Shown piece after piece: positions 13,701 to 25,310 of a stretch of 64,000 nucleotides of DNA (position 1 is the first letter of the stretch; each line of letters starts with the position of its first letter). The stretch is from Arenicola marina (taxonomy: Eukaryota; Annelida; Polychaeta; Arenicolidae). Below the pieces are notes generated by a model. It was not told the origin of the DNA and searched no databases. It saw only the letters and a list, made by a program, of their open reading frames with translations. The position numbers and the translations under genes were made by a program. Location: NCBI GenBank assembly GCA_964019135.1, contig OZ025263.1, positions 37,302,133 through 37,366,132 of the forward strand, in the 5' to 3' direction.

Positions 13701-15325
13701 CATCCCGCACCTATACCTGACAGACGGGGGTACCTCCATCCCGCCCCTATACCTGAGAGATGTGGGTACCTCCATCCCGTCCCTATACCTGAGAGACGGG
13801 GGTACCTCCATCCCGCACCTATACCTGACAGACGGGGGTACCTCCATCCCGCCCCTATACCTGAGAGATGTGGGTACCTCCATCCCGCCCCTATTCCTGA
13901 GAGACGGGGGTACCTCCATCCTGTCACTATACCTGAGAGACGGGGGTAGCTCCATCCCGCCCCTGTACCTGAGAGACGGGGGTACCTCCATGCTGTCACA
14001 ATACCTGAGAGACGGTGGTACCTCCATCCCGTCACTATACCTGAGAGACGGGGGTACCTCCATCCCGCCCCTATACCTGAGAGACGGGGGTACCTCCATC
14101 CCGCCCCTATACCTGAGAGACGGGGTACCTCCATCCTGTCACTATACCTGAGAGACGGGGGTACCTCCATCCCGCACCTATACCTGACAGACGGGGGTAC
14201 CTCCATCCCGCCCCTATACCTGAGAGATGTGGGTACCTCCATCCCGTCCCTATAGCTGAGAGATGGGGGTACCTCCATCCCGCCCCTATTCCTGAGAGAC
14301 GGGGGTACCTCCATCCTGTCACTATACCTGAGGGACGGGGGTACCTCCATCCTGTCACTATACCTGAGAGACGGGGGTACCTCCATCCCGCCCCTATACC
14401 TGAGAGACGGGGGTACCTCCATCCCGCCCCTATACATGAGAGACGGGGGTACCTCCAACCTGTCACTATACCTGAGAGACGGGGGTACCTCCATCCCGTC
14501 ACTGTACCTGAGAGACGGGGGTACCTCCATCCCGCCCCTATACCTGAGAGACGGGGGTACCTCCATCCTGCCACTATACCTGAGAGACGGGGGTACCTCC
14601 ATCCCGTCCCTATACCTGAGAGATGGGGGTACCTCCATCCCGCCCCTATTCCTGAGAGACGGGTTACCTCCATCCCGCCCCTGTACCTGAGAGACGGGGG
14701 TACCTCCATCCCGCCCCTATATCTGAGAGACGGGGTACCTCCATCCCGCCCCTATACCTGAAAGACGGGGTACCTCCATCCTGTCACTATACCTGAGAGA
14801 CGGGGGTACCTCCAACCTGTCACTATACCTGAGAGACGGGGGTACCTCCATCCCGTCCCTATACCTGAGAGATGGGGGTACCTCCATCCCTCCCCTGTAT
14901 CTGAGAGACGGGGTACCTCCATCCTGTCACTATACCTGAGAGACGGGGGTACCTCCAACCTGTCACTATACCTGAGAGACGGGGGTACCTCCATCCCGTC
15001 ACTGTACCTGAGAGACGGGGGTACCTCCATCCCGCCCCTATACCTGAGAGACGGGGGTACCTCCATCCCGCCCCTATACCTGAGAGACGTGGGTACCTCC
15101 ATCCTGTCACTATACCTGAGAAACGGAGGTACCTCCATCCTGTCACTATACCTGAGAGACGGGGGTACCTCCATCCCGCCCCTATACCTGAGAGACGTGG
15201 GTACCTCCATCCTGTCACTATACCTGAGAAACGGAGGTACCTCCATCCTGTCACTATACCTGAGAGACGGGGGTACCTCCATCCCGCCCCTGTACCTGAG
15301 AGACGGGGTACCTCCATCCTGTCAC

Positions 15326-15483
15326 TGAGACATTAAAGGACATTGTAGTGGTATGTTGTACAGCTATTCAAGCCAAGCAGATTGTACTCTTATTTGACTT
15401 TCCACTACATCAGATACAACGCCTTGCAAATTGATGCTGGGTGGAGTTCGCAAGTAACTCACTATCCTGTGACTAGACCTCAG
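15326..15483 (+). other. Short unique intron end before the SPO16 exon
   Basis: Unique sequence between the end of the 36-bp array and the exon. It ends in a usable acceptor (GACTAGACCTCAG, 15471-15483). A second candidate acceptor with a better pyrimidine tract lies inside at GTGTCGACAG (15499-15508). Confidence 0.5.
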
Positions 15484-15629
15484 ACTTGTCTCTGTTCCGT
15501 GTCGACAGTGTCAGATAGTACCCCCGAGGACAGCATCATCTTCCCTGTGTCCGCGGTGACGTTCCTCCTCGTCAACGTTCGCCAGGACCTCTGTCGGGAT
15601 CCCGTGGCCTGGCGCTCTGTTTGTGACAG
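15484..15629 (+). CDS. SPO16: SPO16 exon (EDSIIFPVSAVTFLLV part)
   Basis: Frame ends GTTTGTGACAG at 15629, followed by donor GTAAACC. It encodes DSTPEDSIIFPVSAVTFLLV and then NVRQDLCRDPVAWRSVCD, with AG left over for the next exon. The start could be 15509 rather than 15484, where the similarity to SPO16 (DS..E.SIIF) begins. In-frame sequence upstream has no resemblance to the family. Confidence 0.8.
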
Positions 15630-18600
15630 GTAAACCACAATAAGTAGTGTTATGTATATATTAAATAGTGTCATACAAAGCTTTGTGTGGCAATACAAAT
15701 CCAAAACATATCTCTGCCAAGAAAAGCACAGTGTGGAAATGGTGGCGTTTTTTGATGCCGTATTATAGGAAGGTTACAACGATTGGTAAACACGGACTAG
15801 GCGTGGACAAAGATATCTATGACATATTAGCAGCGATCAGGAGCGATGTTGGAAATTAGATTTCAATTCTTTAAACAATTTCATTCCTACATCCAACCCA
15901 TTACAGGCAGAGGTTTTCAAGGCCTGGATATCTTTTAGCTGTCGATATTTAAGTTCTACTGTTAAGGAGATACCTATCTTGAACACTTACTTCATGAAAA
16001 ATCCAAATCTGACATCGTACAGGTGTGCGACTCGATCAGGATGCATTAGATAAAGATGGGTGAAATATTTTTGATAATGGCTAAAACTTGAGATGATGAA
16101 ATGTAGTCTCGTCAGACATTCGTAGATATGAGCGGAGACATATGTACCTGAGATAACGTATGTTAGAACCCAAAACGTCATAGTGACCAAAAGGTCATAC
16201 CTTGGTAGAATGAAATATACAGTTTAAAGTTTAATTTCAACCATCCCGGTTATCGCCCACACAACCCTGCGTGGCGTTTCTGAAGGAGACAGGGAGGGGC
16301 CACTCGGGGCTAAAGGATTAATTGATTGACAATTAGAGACCTCTTGGAGGCCGAAATTTGCAAATTAAGACGCTGGAAAATAAGGAAATCTAAGGTTTCT
16401 TGGAATAGAAGGTTCCAAGGGATGGACCCGGAGGGAGGGGGAGGGCGATACCCATATTCCATCGTTTATGAAAGCACTTAAATATATTTGAAACCGAAGA
16501 GTTACTGCCTCATATATTCATAGCCCCCATGAACAGATACTGCGATCGAGGCACAGTGTGAAACTGTACATTTGCCCCTAGATGGCTCAGACCGTGTGAT
16601 CTGACGTTTTCGTCACTATGACGTTTTGGGCCCTAACAAACGTATATGTCCTGTAGATAATGAGAAGGAATGAGAAGGAATGAGAAGCTTAAAGCTGCTT
16701 GTCGAGCTTTTCCCGCCAAATCTAAGCCCAGACGATATATATATCACAATTTGCAGAACACTCGATTGTTTCATTCTACAAATTCAGAAACCTAATAAAC
16801 ATCGCCGTTTTGGGTATGATATGGCAAACGTGTCTATCCCGGGACACGACAGAACTCTGTCGCGGCACTGCTACTTATAAAAAAGCATCGCGAAGCCCAC
16901 AAACTGATGACGTTGACCGCTAAGTTGAAAACCTGTGGTTAATTGATATCACGGGCAAGGCTATGAGACTCCATTTGGCAGTCTGGCACGCATGGAATAA
17001 AGACAAAAGAATTTTTTGATGATTCAAGGACTGATTCTTAATTGTATCTTGACCTCTTTAGTTTTTACAGGAAAGAGCTCGATATGCAACTTTAACTTAT
17101 AACTTATTACACAATGGTCTTCTAACAATGAATTGTCTTCATATGTGCGAGAACAAGGATAATGATCAGCGTAGATGAATAGAGACGCTTGAGACCTATT
17201 TTGGGAGTGTAAAACCACAGGGATATTGTGGGAATCATTCAATAGTGAATCGTACCCCCGGGGATTATATATTAAGTAGGATTATAAATATGAAATCAGT
17301 GATACTTGGAACGTACGAAACTACACACAATAATAGACCAGTTTTGCCTTATTGCTAAAAAATACATCTATATTTGCAAATGGAAAAAAAAACGCCAGCT
17401 TCAAAGGGGTACTAGTTTCTCTGAAATGTGTGAAAATCACGCCAGCCAAAAAATATTATCCGATAAATGGAGACCTATATTTGATAGTATATAACCTGTT
17501 TGCATGGTGTAGTTTGCAGTATTGCAAGCGTTTGGTCCACTATGTGTACTCATATGGTGTCTTTTGCAATGTTGTTTTATGCTCTTCTAAAAAAAAATAT
17601 ATATATATATTACGACATGTTATGTCTAACTACAATGATCATTACTGAGTACGGCTAAGGGTCGAGGATCGCGTGCCTTAAAATAATGTTATATTATGTA
17701 TATTGTTTTTAACGATTCTTAATTTGAGACAACACTCAGGTTAAAGTTACAAACCAGCAATATTTGTCATGAATAAAATGTAAAGTCTTTTGAAGGACAA
17801 TGATGTATTTCGCTTCTTATTGTATAAGTGTCTTAAGTGAGGTGTATAAGTATCATAGTGTATAAGTGTCTTAGTATATAAGTATCTTAGTGTATAAGTA
17901 TCTTAGTGTATAAGTATCATAGTGTATAAGTGTCTTAGTATATAAGTATCTTAGTGTATAAGTATCTTAGTGTATAAGTATCTTAGTGTGTAAGTGTCTT
18001 AGTGTATAAGTATGTTAGCGTTTGTGTCTTAGTGTATTATTATGTTAGTGTTTGTGTCTTAGTGTATAAGTGTATATATTTGACGTAATACAAAGCAGGG
18101 AATGTTGTTCAGCCACAATTTTCGAAAATCATAATATAGGCGGAGAATGGTTGTATGAAGAGCTTTAACTAGAACCTTACTAGACGCCTCCACTGTCCGT
18201 CCCTCACATACACACGGGTGTTTGCGTTGGCAGGGTGGAGCGCGCCGCCCACGTGCACAGGCGGTGCCACCTCGTGTGTCTGGCACCACTGCACGGCGAC
18301 ACGCAGAGAACTACCATGGCCGCTATTCAGAACAGGTCAGAAACCGATAAGGCTGCTTCAATGTACTGCCGCTTACATAGCGGCGGTTACCCTGCTTTGG
18401 CAATCCTCAAGGCGTCTTTGTAGGGGAAAAGGGTTTTATGAGCCGAAACCAGGCCCACTGGCATAGTAGCGGAACAATATTTAAGGACAGGGGTTGATGA
18501 ATGCAATCAGTTTATTTGACTTGCAGGGGCGTTCCCAGCTTTCTAATTTTTACGAGGAGGGGGAGGTGGGGGGGGGGGGGAGCTATTCGCTCCAAAATCT

Positions 18601-18965
18601 GGCGACAGACCAAGCACTTTGTCGGTTAGCATCAATCACTTCAACAGTGCGTATACGTCTAACTGTGATGTCATATAATGACAGTTACATGATACATGTA
18701 GTACAATGATTGCGTTAAATTCATATAATATATGTAACATTACTGGCGGAACGTAGGCCCTATGTATATTTCCAAGATATACCGAATTAAGCTTAAGTAG
18801 CCAATATGAGTTTAAAACTAGAAGCCGCAAATGGCCAAAAACAGTTTTAACAGTTGTGATTGAACTGCCTTCCGTAATTCGTGCAGGTTTCTTACTCCCG
18901 GTCTGCCAATCTTACCTGTCCACAATCCAAAGGAAACCCTAGATGTCATGATGATGGTAGCCAAG
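15484..18965 (+). CDS. SPO16: SPO16 (C1orf146-like) meiotic crossover factor, partial gene, three exons
   Basis: Exons at 15484 (or 15509)-15629, 18234-18335 and 18887-18965 join in phase (2, 2, 0) across GT-AG introns. The product reads through EDSIIFPVSAVTFLLV, a Cys/His-rich middle, APLHGDTQRTTMAAIQNRFL, ILPVHNPKETLD and VMMMVAK. This aligns over about 95 residues, almost without gaps, to the central part of vertebrate C1orf146/SPO16 as I remember it (SIIFSLSGVAFLL, AALHG, IQQRFL, ILPVHN, AK). In yeast and mouse, SPO16 pairs with ZIP2/SHOC1 to form an XPF-ERCC1-like module that binds branched DNA and supports class I crossovers; that role is family knowledge. The N-terminal 30-50 residues should lie left of the window beyond the 36-bp array. 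The C-terminal exon (the KPY..S.C region in vertebrates) was not found in the window. I am confident of the family and uncertain only of the first exon's 5' boundary. Confidence 0.85.
16155..16644. mobile_element. MITE-like element with about 43-bp inverted ends
   Basis: Left arm 16155-16196 (core CCCAAAACGTCATAGTGAC) matches the reverse complement of 16602-16644 (core GTCACTATGACGTTTTGGG) with a few substitutions. The arms continue inward through AAAANGTCA. About 400 bp of non-coding DNA lies between. Both ends are preceded by TA, but I cannot fix the target duplication or name the superfamily. Confidence 0.55.
17820..18071. repeat. 16-bp array (TGTATAAGTATCTTAG)
   Basis: About 15 copies of TGTATAAGTATCTTAG with C/T and A/G variants, decaying at the right into GTTTGTGTCTTAGTG copies. 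It lies in the SPO16 intron, about 160 bp upstream of an exon. Confidence 0.9.
18234..18335 (+). CDS. SPO16: SPO16 exon (VHRRCHLVCLAPLHGDTQR part)
   Basis: Acceptor TGCGTTGGCAG ends at 18233; G18234 completes the Arg codon begun as AG in the previous exon. It has 33 full codons, then AG before donor GTCAGA at 18336. It encodes the APLHG and IQNR segments that match SPO16. Confidence 0.85.
18336..18886 (+). other. SPO16: SPO16 intron
   Basis: Unique non-coding DNA with a purine run (GAGGAGGGGGAGGTGG and 11 further G, about 18555-18580). Acceptor AATTCGTGCAG ends at 18886. Confidence 0.6.
18887..18965 (+). CDS. SPO16: SPO16 exon (FLTPGLPILPVHNPKETLD part)
   Basis: G18887 completes an Arg codon; 26 codons follow, ending VAK, and then a strong donor GTAAGT at 18966. 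The ILPVHN motif followed by a run of Met/Val ending in AK is the most diagnostic stretch of the gene. The exon ends in phase 0, as expected if the next exon starts with a Thr/Ser-rich KP segment. Confidence 0.88.
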
Positions 18966-19065
18966 GTAAGTATTCTCGGTAAGTTTCATCATTCAGAAAG
19001 AGCAGCCCCGTAACAAAGATAACTGCATTTAGCGTCTGAAATAAAATAAATTAGGTGTTTCACAC

Positions 19066-20918
19066 ACATATACCTGGAGAAAGGCTTCTCATTAAGGAGG
19101 ATAGCGCACATATTATACCTGGAGAAAGGCTTCTCCTTAACGAGGATAGCGCACATATTATACCTGGCGAAAGGCTTCTCATTAATGAGGATAACGCACG
19201 TATTATACCTGGAGAAAGGCTTCTCCTTAACGAGGATAACGCACATATTATACCTGGAGAAAGGCTTTTCCTTACCGAGGATAGCGCACATATTATACCT
19301 GGAGAAAGGCTTCTTATTAACGAGGATAGCGCACATATTATACCTGGAGAAAGGCTTCTTATTAACGAGAATAGCGCACATATTATACCTGGAGAAAGGC
19401 TTCTCATTAATGAGGATAACGCACATATTATACCTGGAGAAAGGCTTCTCCTTAACGAGGATAACGCAAATATTATACCTGGAGAAAGGCTTCTCATTAA
19501 CGAGGATAACCCCCATTTATACCTGGAGAAAGGCTTCTTATTAACGAGGATAACGCACATATTATACCTGGAGAAAGGCTTCTCATTAACGAAGATAGGG
19601 CACATATTATACCTGGAGAAAGGTTTCTCATTAACGAGGATAGCGCACATATTATACCTGGAGAAAAGCTTCTCATTAATGAGGATAACGCACATATTAT
19701 ACCTGGAGAAAGGCTTCTCCTTAATGATGATAACGCACATATTATACCTGGAGAAAGGCTTCTCATTAATGAGGATAACGCACATATTATACCTGGAGAT
19801 AGGCTTCTCATTAATGAGGATAGCGCACATATTATACCTGGAGAAAAGCTTCTCCTTAACGAGGATAGCGCACATATTATACCTGGAGAAAGGCTTCTCA
19901 TTAACGAGGATAGCGCACATATTATACCTGGAGAAAGGCTTCACATTAATGAGGATAACGCACATATTATACCTGAAGAAAGGCTTCTCCTTAACGAGGA
20001 TAACGCACATAATATACCTGGAGAAAGGCTTCACATTAATGAGGTCAACGCACATATTATACCTGAAGAAAGGCTTCTCCTTAACGAGGATAACGCACAT
20101 ATTATACCTGGAGAAAGGCTTCTCCTTAACGAGGATAGCGCACATATTATACCTGGAGAAAGGCTTCTCCTTAACGAGGATAGCGCACATATTATACCTG
20201 GAGAAAGGCTTCTCATTAACGAGGATAACGCACATAATATACCTGGAGAAAGGCTTCTTATTAACGAGGATAGCGCACATATTATACCTGGAGAAAGGCT
20301 TCTCATTAATGAGGATAACGCACATAATATACCTGGAGAAAGGCTTCTCATTATTGAGGATAACGCACATAATATACCTGGAGAAAGGCTTCTCATTAAT
20401 GAGGATAAAGCACATATTATACCTGGAGAAAGGCTTCTCATTAATGAGGATAACGCACATATTATACCTGGAGAAAGGCTTCTCATTAATGAGGATAAAG
20501 CACATATTATACCTGGAGAAAGGCTTCTCATTACCGAGGATAGCGCACATATTATACCTGGAGAAAGGCTTCTCATTAATGAGGATAAAGCACATATTAT
20601 ACCTGGAGAAAGGCTTCTCCTTAACGAGGATAGCGCACATATTATACCTGGAGAAAGGCTTCTCCTTAACGAGGATAGCGCACATATTATACCTGGAGAA
20701 AGGCTTCTCCTTAACGAGGATAGCGCACATATTATACCTGGAGAAAGGCTTCTCCTTACCGAGGATAGCGCACATATTATACCTGGAGAAAGGCTTCTCC
20801 TTAACGAGGATAGCGCACATATTATACCTGGAGAAAGGCTTCTCCTTAATGATGAGAACGCACATATTATACGTGGAGAAAGTCTTCTCCTTAATGAGGA
20901 TAACGCACATACCTGGAC
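19066..20918. repeat. 45-bp array, about 41 copies
   Basis: Unit contains ATTATACCTGGAGAAAGGCT, then TCTCATTAATGAGGATAACG and CACAT. Main variants are CTTAACGAGG against ATTAATGAGG, and GATAGCG against GATAACG. Forty-five is 15 codons without stops, which creates frames of 644 codons (+) and 616 codons (-) over the same DNA; neither has coding character. A diverged outlier lies near 21150-21190. The array begins about 100 bp after the last SPO16 exon found. Confidence 0.97.
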
Positions 20919-22185
20919 ATACCGGTAATTACCCGCGAAATGAATACTCAAGGTCTGCCTCCAATTGCACTATTTGCAAACATTTATAAATATACTGAAA
21001 CAAAGAATCCTGTTAAGCTAACGTTTTTTTTTCAAAAAGCTGTTCTTATAATTAAGTTATTTGACTTAATATTATAATCTTTATAAATTGCTATTATGGG
21101 CCGAAGGCCAGAAGTACGAAATACACCTTTGCCTTTATATTTACCTGACCTTACCTGGATACAGGCTTCTTGTAATGCACATAACGAGAAGTAAAGGCCG
21201 ATAAATTGCGGTTACTGGGAGAGATACACTTTAAGCCAACCATATACCATATGGTATTGATCATACAACATTATTGCAAATAACTTCTCTTTTTTTAACT
21301 TTAGACTTACTGTATGTGCATGGGGAAAGCTGTTTAGCTCTTCATAGCTGAGCAACTGTGTAACGAGATTGAGAGATGACGCAAAATGTAAAATCCGGAA
21401 TATGTCTTCGCGCTAAGCCGCGCCCACTGACCTACATCACGACACCTCGGTCATCGCATGCGTATACTTAGCATGGCGTCGTAAGAGCCTCACTTATGCC
21501 GGGTTTACCCGGTACGGTCATTCCTTCATTAGTCTTAAAACAACGGTCGAAGCATCGGTCGGTCAACAGTTCACACCGACAAACCGCGTACCAACCAACT
21601 TACAAACGGGTGGGTCATTAGCATGCATTAGCACGTGCTCCATGTGTTTGTCAATATGGATACGATGTCCTCCGATCTCCCGGTAGAGGGCGTTACGCTT
21701 GCGCCATGTGAGGAACGAGCTCCCTCTGCCGGCAGAGTGGATGTCCTGGTCCTTGCCCTGGGCAAACCACCCACTCAACTTCACTCCCACCCCACCCCCA
21801 CCCCTACCCCCACACCTGTCAGGCGCTACATCATCCCATCACCCCGGCTTGAACCCGCCCGCCCCCCTACACACACTCGCACCGTGGCAGTCGATCTTCA
21901 CCGCTCGCGATCGCCCAACGCCTCGCTGTTGTTCTGTCCTTCATTAGCAGATAAGTGAGTCGCCGCGTATTGTTATGATAAGACGTGCCGTGGTGTGGGG
22001 ACCCTGACTGTTACCACGCGATTGATGTAGGTCAGCTGTTCTTAATATTTAATGGCTCTCGTAGGGTCCTATGTTAAAGTTGAGCAATTTTTTGCAGAAA
22101 GCTACTTAGGCGATTTGCACAATTTAAAGACGTGATACAAGTTACAGAACGAAATGTTGCGTTTTGCGACCTACAGAGCGCGCGC
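20919..22185. other. Unique island between arrays
   Basis: No recognisable gene. AT-rich to about 21330, then GC-rich. Contains CCGGTAGAGGGCG at 21680-21692, close to the vertebrate CTCF core, and a (CCCCA)/(CCCCT) pyrimidine-rich run at 21786-21818. A 75-codon minus-strand frame (21563-21790) and plus-strand frames here match nothing I know. The missing SPO16 exon was sought here and not found. Confidence 0.5.
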
Positions 22186-22372
22186 ACACACGCAGACACA
22201 CAGACAGACACACACACACACACGCACACACACACACACAGACAGACACACACAGACAGACACAGACACACACACACACACACACACAGACACACACACA
22301 CAGACACACACACACAGACAGACACAGATACACACACAGACACACACAGACACACACACACACACATACCAA
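22186..22372. repeat. (CA)n with interspersed CAGA microsatellite
   Basis: Compound dinucleotide repeat of ACACAC and ACACAGACAG blocks. All six frames are open, giving spurious Cys/Val or Thr/His proteins. Confidence 0.97.
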
Positions 22373-22610
22373 CGTAGTGATAGAAGACGGAAAAATCGTA
22401 GATTTTCCGTCATAATAACATTTGTTTTACCGGTAGTTCATTTGCACACATCAACAAAAGGAAGGGATTATTTTATGGCTTGTGCCAGTGTTGTCCTGTC
22501 TCGGTTGGGTAGCTGTACATAATTCTAAAAGCTGCACCTAAATCCGAGAAAACTTATTGTGTCATTTACTCCGCATAGATCAGCTGTCCGCCCGAAAGCC
22601 ATGCATTGCA
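22373..22610. other. Short unique spacer with a small hairpin
   Basis: Holds a near-perfect inverted repeat at 22386-22411 (GACGGAAAAATC, then GATTTTCCGTC). No coding evidence. Confidence 0.5.
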
Positions 22611-22611
22611 G

Positions 22612-25310
22612 GACCACGTGGTCAGGATTGTGGGCAGGCTGTTCACTGAGGAGGGCGCCTTGACCCCGGGGGCCACGTGGTGAGGACGGTGGACAGGTTG
22701 TTCACAGAGGAGGGCGCAATGGCCCCGGGGCCACGTGGTGAGGAATATGGACAGGCTGTTCGCTGTCACTCAGGAGGGCGCCTTGACCACGAGGGCCACG
22801 TGATCAGGACGGTGGACAGGCTGTTTACTGAGGAGGGCGCCTTGACCCCGGGGGCCACGTGGTGAGGACAGTGGACAGGCTGTTTACTGAGGAGGGCGCC
22901 TTGACCCCGGGGGCCACGTGGTGAGGCCGGTGGACATGCTGTGTACTGAGGAGGGCGCATTGACCCCGGGGGCTACGTGGTGAGGCTGGTGGACAGGCTG
23001 TGTACTGAGGAGGGCGCCTTGACCCCGGGGGCCACGTGGTGAGGACGTTGGACAGGTTGTTTACTGAGGAGGGCGCCTTGACCCCGGGGGCCACGTGGTG
23101 AGGACAGTGGACAGGCTGTTTACTGAGGAAGGCGCCTTGACCCCGGGGGCCACATGGTGAGGACAGTGGACAGGCTGTTTACTGAGGAGGGCGCCTTGAC
23201 CCCGGGGGCCACGTGGTGAGGCCGGTGGACAGGGTGTTTACTGAGGAGGGCGCCTTGACCCCGGGTGCCACGTGGTGAGGACAGTGGACAGGCTGTTTAC
23301 TGAGGAGGGCGCCTTGACCCCGGGGGCCACGTGGTGAGGACAGTGGACAGGCTGTTTACTGAGGAGGGCGCCTTGACCCCGGGGGCCACGTGGTGAGGAC
23401 GTTGGACATGCTGTGTACTGAGGAGGGCGCATTGACCCCGGGGGCCACGTGGTGAGGCTGGTGGACAGGCTGTGTACTGAGGAGGGCGCCTTGACCCTCG
23501 GGGCCACGTGGGCAGGACGGTGGACAGGCTGTGTACTGAGGAGGGCGCCTTGACCCCGGGGGCCACGTGGTGAGGACGTTGGACAGGTTGTTTACTGAGG
23601 AGGGCGCCTTGACCCCGGGGGCCACGTGGTGAGGACAGTGGACAGGCTGTTTACTGAGGAGGGCGCCTTGACCCTCGGGGCCACGTGGTGAGGCCGGTGG
23701 ACATGTTGTGTACTGAGGAGGGCGCATTGACCATGGGGGCCACGTGGTGAGGCTGGTGGACAGGCTGTGTACTGAGGAGGGCGCCTTGACCCTCGGGGCC
23801 ACGTGGGCAGGACGGTGGACAGGCTGTGTACTGAGGAGGGTGCCTTGACCCCGGGAGCCACGTGGTGAGGACGTTGGACAGGTTGTTTACTGAGGAGGGC
23901 GCCTTGACCCCGGGGGCCACGTGGTGAGGACAGTGGACAGGCTGTTTACTGAGGAGGGCGCCTTGACCCCGGGGGCCACATGGTGAGGACAGTGGACAGG
24001 CTGTTTACTGAGGAGGGCGCCTTGACCCCGGGGGCCACGTGGTGAGGCCGGTGGACAGGGTGTTTACTGAGGAGGGCGCCTTGACCCCGGGGGCCACGTG
24101 GTGAGGCCGGTGGACATGCTGTGTACTGAGGAGGGCGCATTGACCCCGGGGGCCACGTGGTGAGGCTGGTGGACAGGCTGTGTACTGAGGAGGGCGCCTT
24201 GACCCTCGGGGCCACGTGGGCAGGACGGTGGACAGGCTGTGTACTGAGGAGGGCGCCTTGACCCCGGGGGCCACGTGGTGAGGACGTTGGACAGGTTGTT
24301 TACTGAGGAGGGCGCCTTGACCCCGGGGGCCACGTGGTGAGGACAGTGGACAGGCTGTTTACTGAGGAGGGCGCCTTGACCCCGGGGGCCACATGGTGAG
24401 GACAGTGGACAGGCTGTTTACTGAGGAGGGCGCCTTGACCCCGGGGGCCACGTGGTGAGGCCGGTGGACAGGGTGTTTACTGAGGAGGGCGCCTTGACCC
24501 TCGGGGCCACGTGGTGAGGACGTTGGACAGGGTGTTTACTGAGGAGGGCGCCTTGACCCCGGGTGCCACATGGTGAGGACAGTGGACAGGCTGTTTACTG
24601 AGGAGGGCGCCTTGACCCCGGGGGCCACATGGTGAGGACAGTGGACAGGCTGTTTACTGAGGAGGGCGCCTTGACCCCGGGGGCCACGTGGTGAGGACGG
24701 TGGACAGGCTGTTTACTGAGGAAGGCGCATTGACCCCGGGGGCCACGTGGTGAGGCTGGTGGACAGGCTGTTTACTGAGGAGGGCGCATTGACCCCGGGG
24801 GCCACGCGGTGAGGCCGGTGGACAGGCTGTGTACTGAGGAGGGCGCCTTGACCCCGGGGGCCACGTGGGCAGGACGGTGGACAGGCTGTTTACTGAGGAG
24901 GGCGCCTTGACCCCGGGGGCCACGTGGTGAGGCCGGTGGACAGGCTGTTCACTGAGGATGGCGCATTGACCCCGGGGGCCACGTGGGCAGGACGGTGGAC
25001 AGGCTGTTTACTGAGGAGGGCGCCTTGACCCCGGGGGCCACGTGGTGAGGCCGGTGGACAGGCTGTTCACTGAGGATGGCGCATTGACCCCGGGGGCCAC
25101 GTGGTGAGTCCGATGGACAGGCTGTTTACTGAGGAGGGCGCCTTGACCCCGGGGGCCACGTGGTGAGGACAGTGGACAGGCTGTTTACTGAGGAGGGCGC
25201 CTTGACCCCGGGGGCCACGTGGTGAGGACAGTGGACAGGCTGTTTACTGAGGAGGGCGCCTTGACCCCGGGGGCCACGTGGTGAGGACAGTGGACAGGCT
25301 GTTCGCTGAA
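22612..25310. repeat. 59-bp array, about 45 copies, a CACGTG in nearly every copy
   Basis: Unit runs GGCCACGTGGTGAGGACAGT, GGACAGGCTGTTTACTGAGG, AGGGCGCCTTGACCCCGGG. It contains three palindromes: CCACGTGG, GGCGCC and CCCGGG. A 708-bp higher-order period (12 units) relates about 23050-23760 to 23760-24470. Since 59 is not a multiple of 3, the frame cycles every three units and gives the overlapping 89-codon minus-strand frames. Confidence 0.97.

Larger units (their letters stand above)
1..15325. repeat. 36-bp minisatellite array, at least 15.3 kb, truncated by the left edge
   Basis: About 425 head-to-tail copies of a unit built on CTGAGAGACGGGGGTACC followed by TCCATC and one of two endings, CTGTCACTATAC (type A) or CCGCCCCTATAC (type B). 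Scattered 35-bp copies have lost one G from the GGGGG run and shift the frame. Because 36 is a multiple of 3 and the unit has no stop, frames of up to 583 codons stay open on both strands; these are repeat artefacts. Some copies read GGAGGTACCTCC, a perfect 12-bp palindrome. The array is organised in long homogenised blocks listed separately. It stops at about 15325 in a copy that ends GTCACTGAGACATT. It lies upstream of the first SPO16 exon seen, so it is probably intronic to that gene. Confidence 0.98.
15630..18233 (+). other. SPO16: SPO16 intron, 2.6 kb
   Basis: AT-rich DNA without coding similarity. It holds an inverted-repeat element (16155-16644), a triple GAATGAGAAG run near 16665-16690 and a 16-bp array (17820-18071), all listed separately. 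Confidence 0.6.

Noticed and set aside
19055-20989. 644-codon (+) and 616-codon (-) frames
   Set aside because: The 45-bp array is open on both strands; the frame has no unique coding flank.
21563-21790. 75-codon minus-strand frame (RKRNALYREIGGHRIHID)
   Set aside because: Reads plausibly but is not recognised and lacks splice context; opposite-strand frames are equally open.
22186-22372. Cys/Val-rich minus-strand proteins
   Set aside because: Translation of a CA/CAGA microsatellite.
22612-25310. CRISPR-like regular repeats
   Set aside because: The whole 59-bp unit repeats with no unique spacers, and the DNA is animal nuclear.
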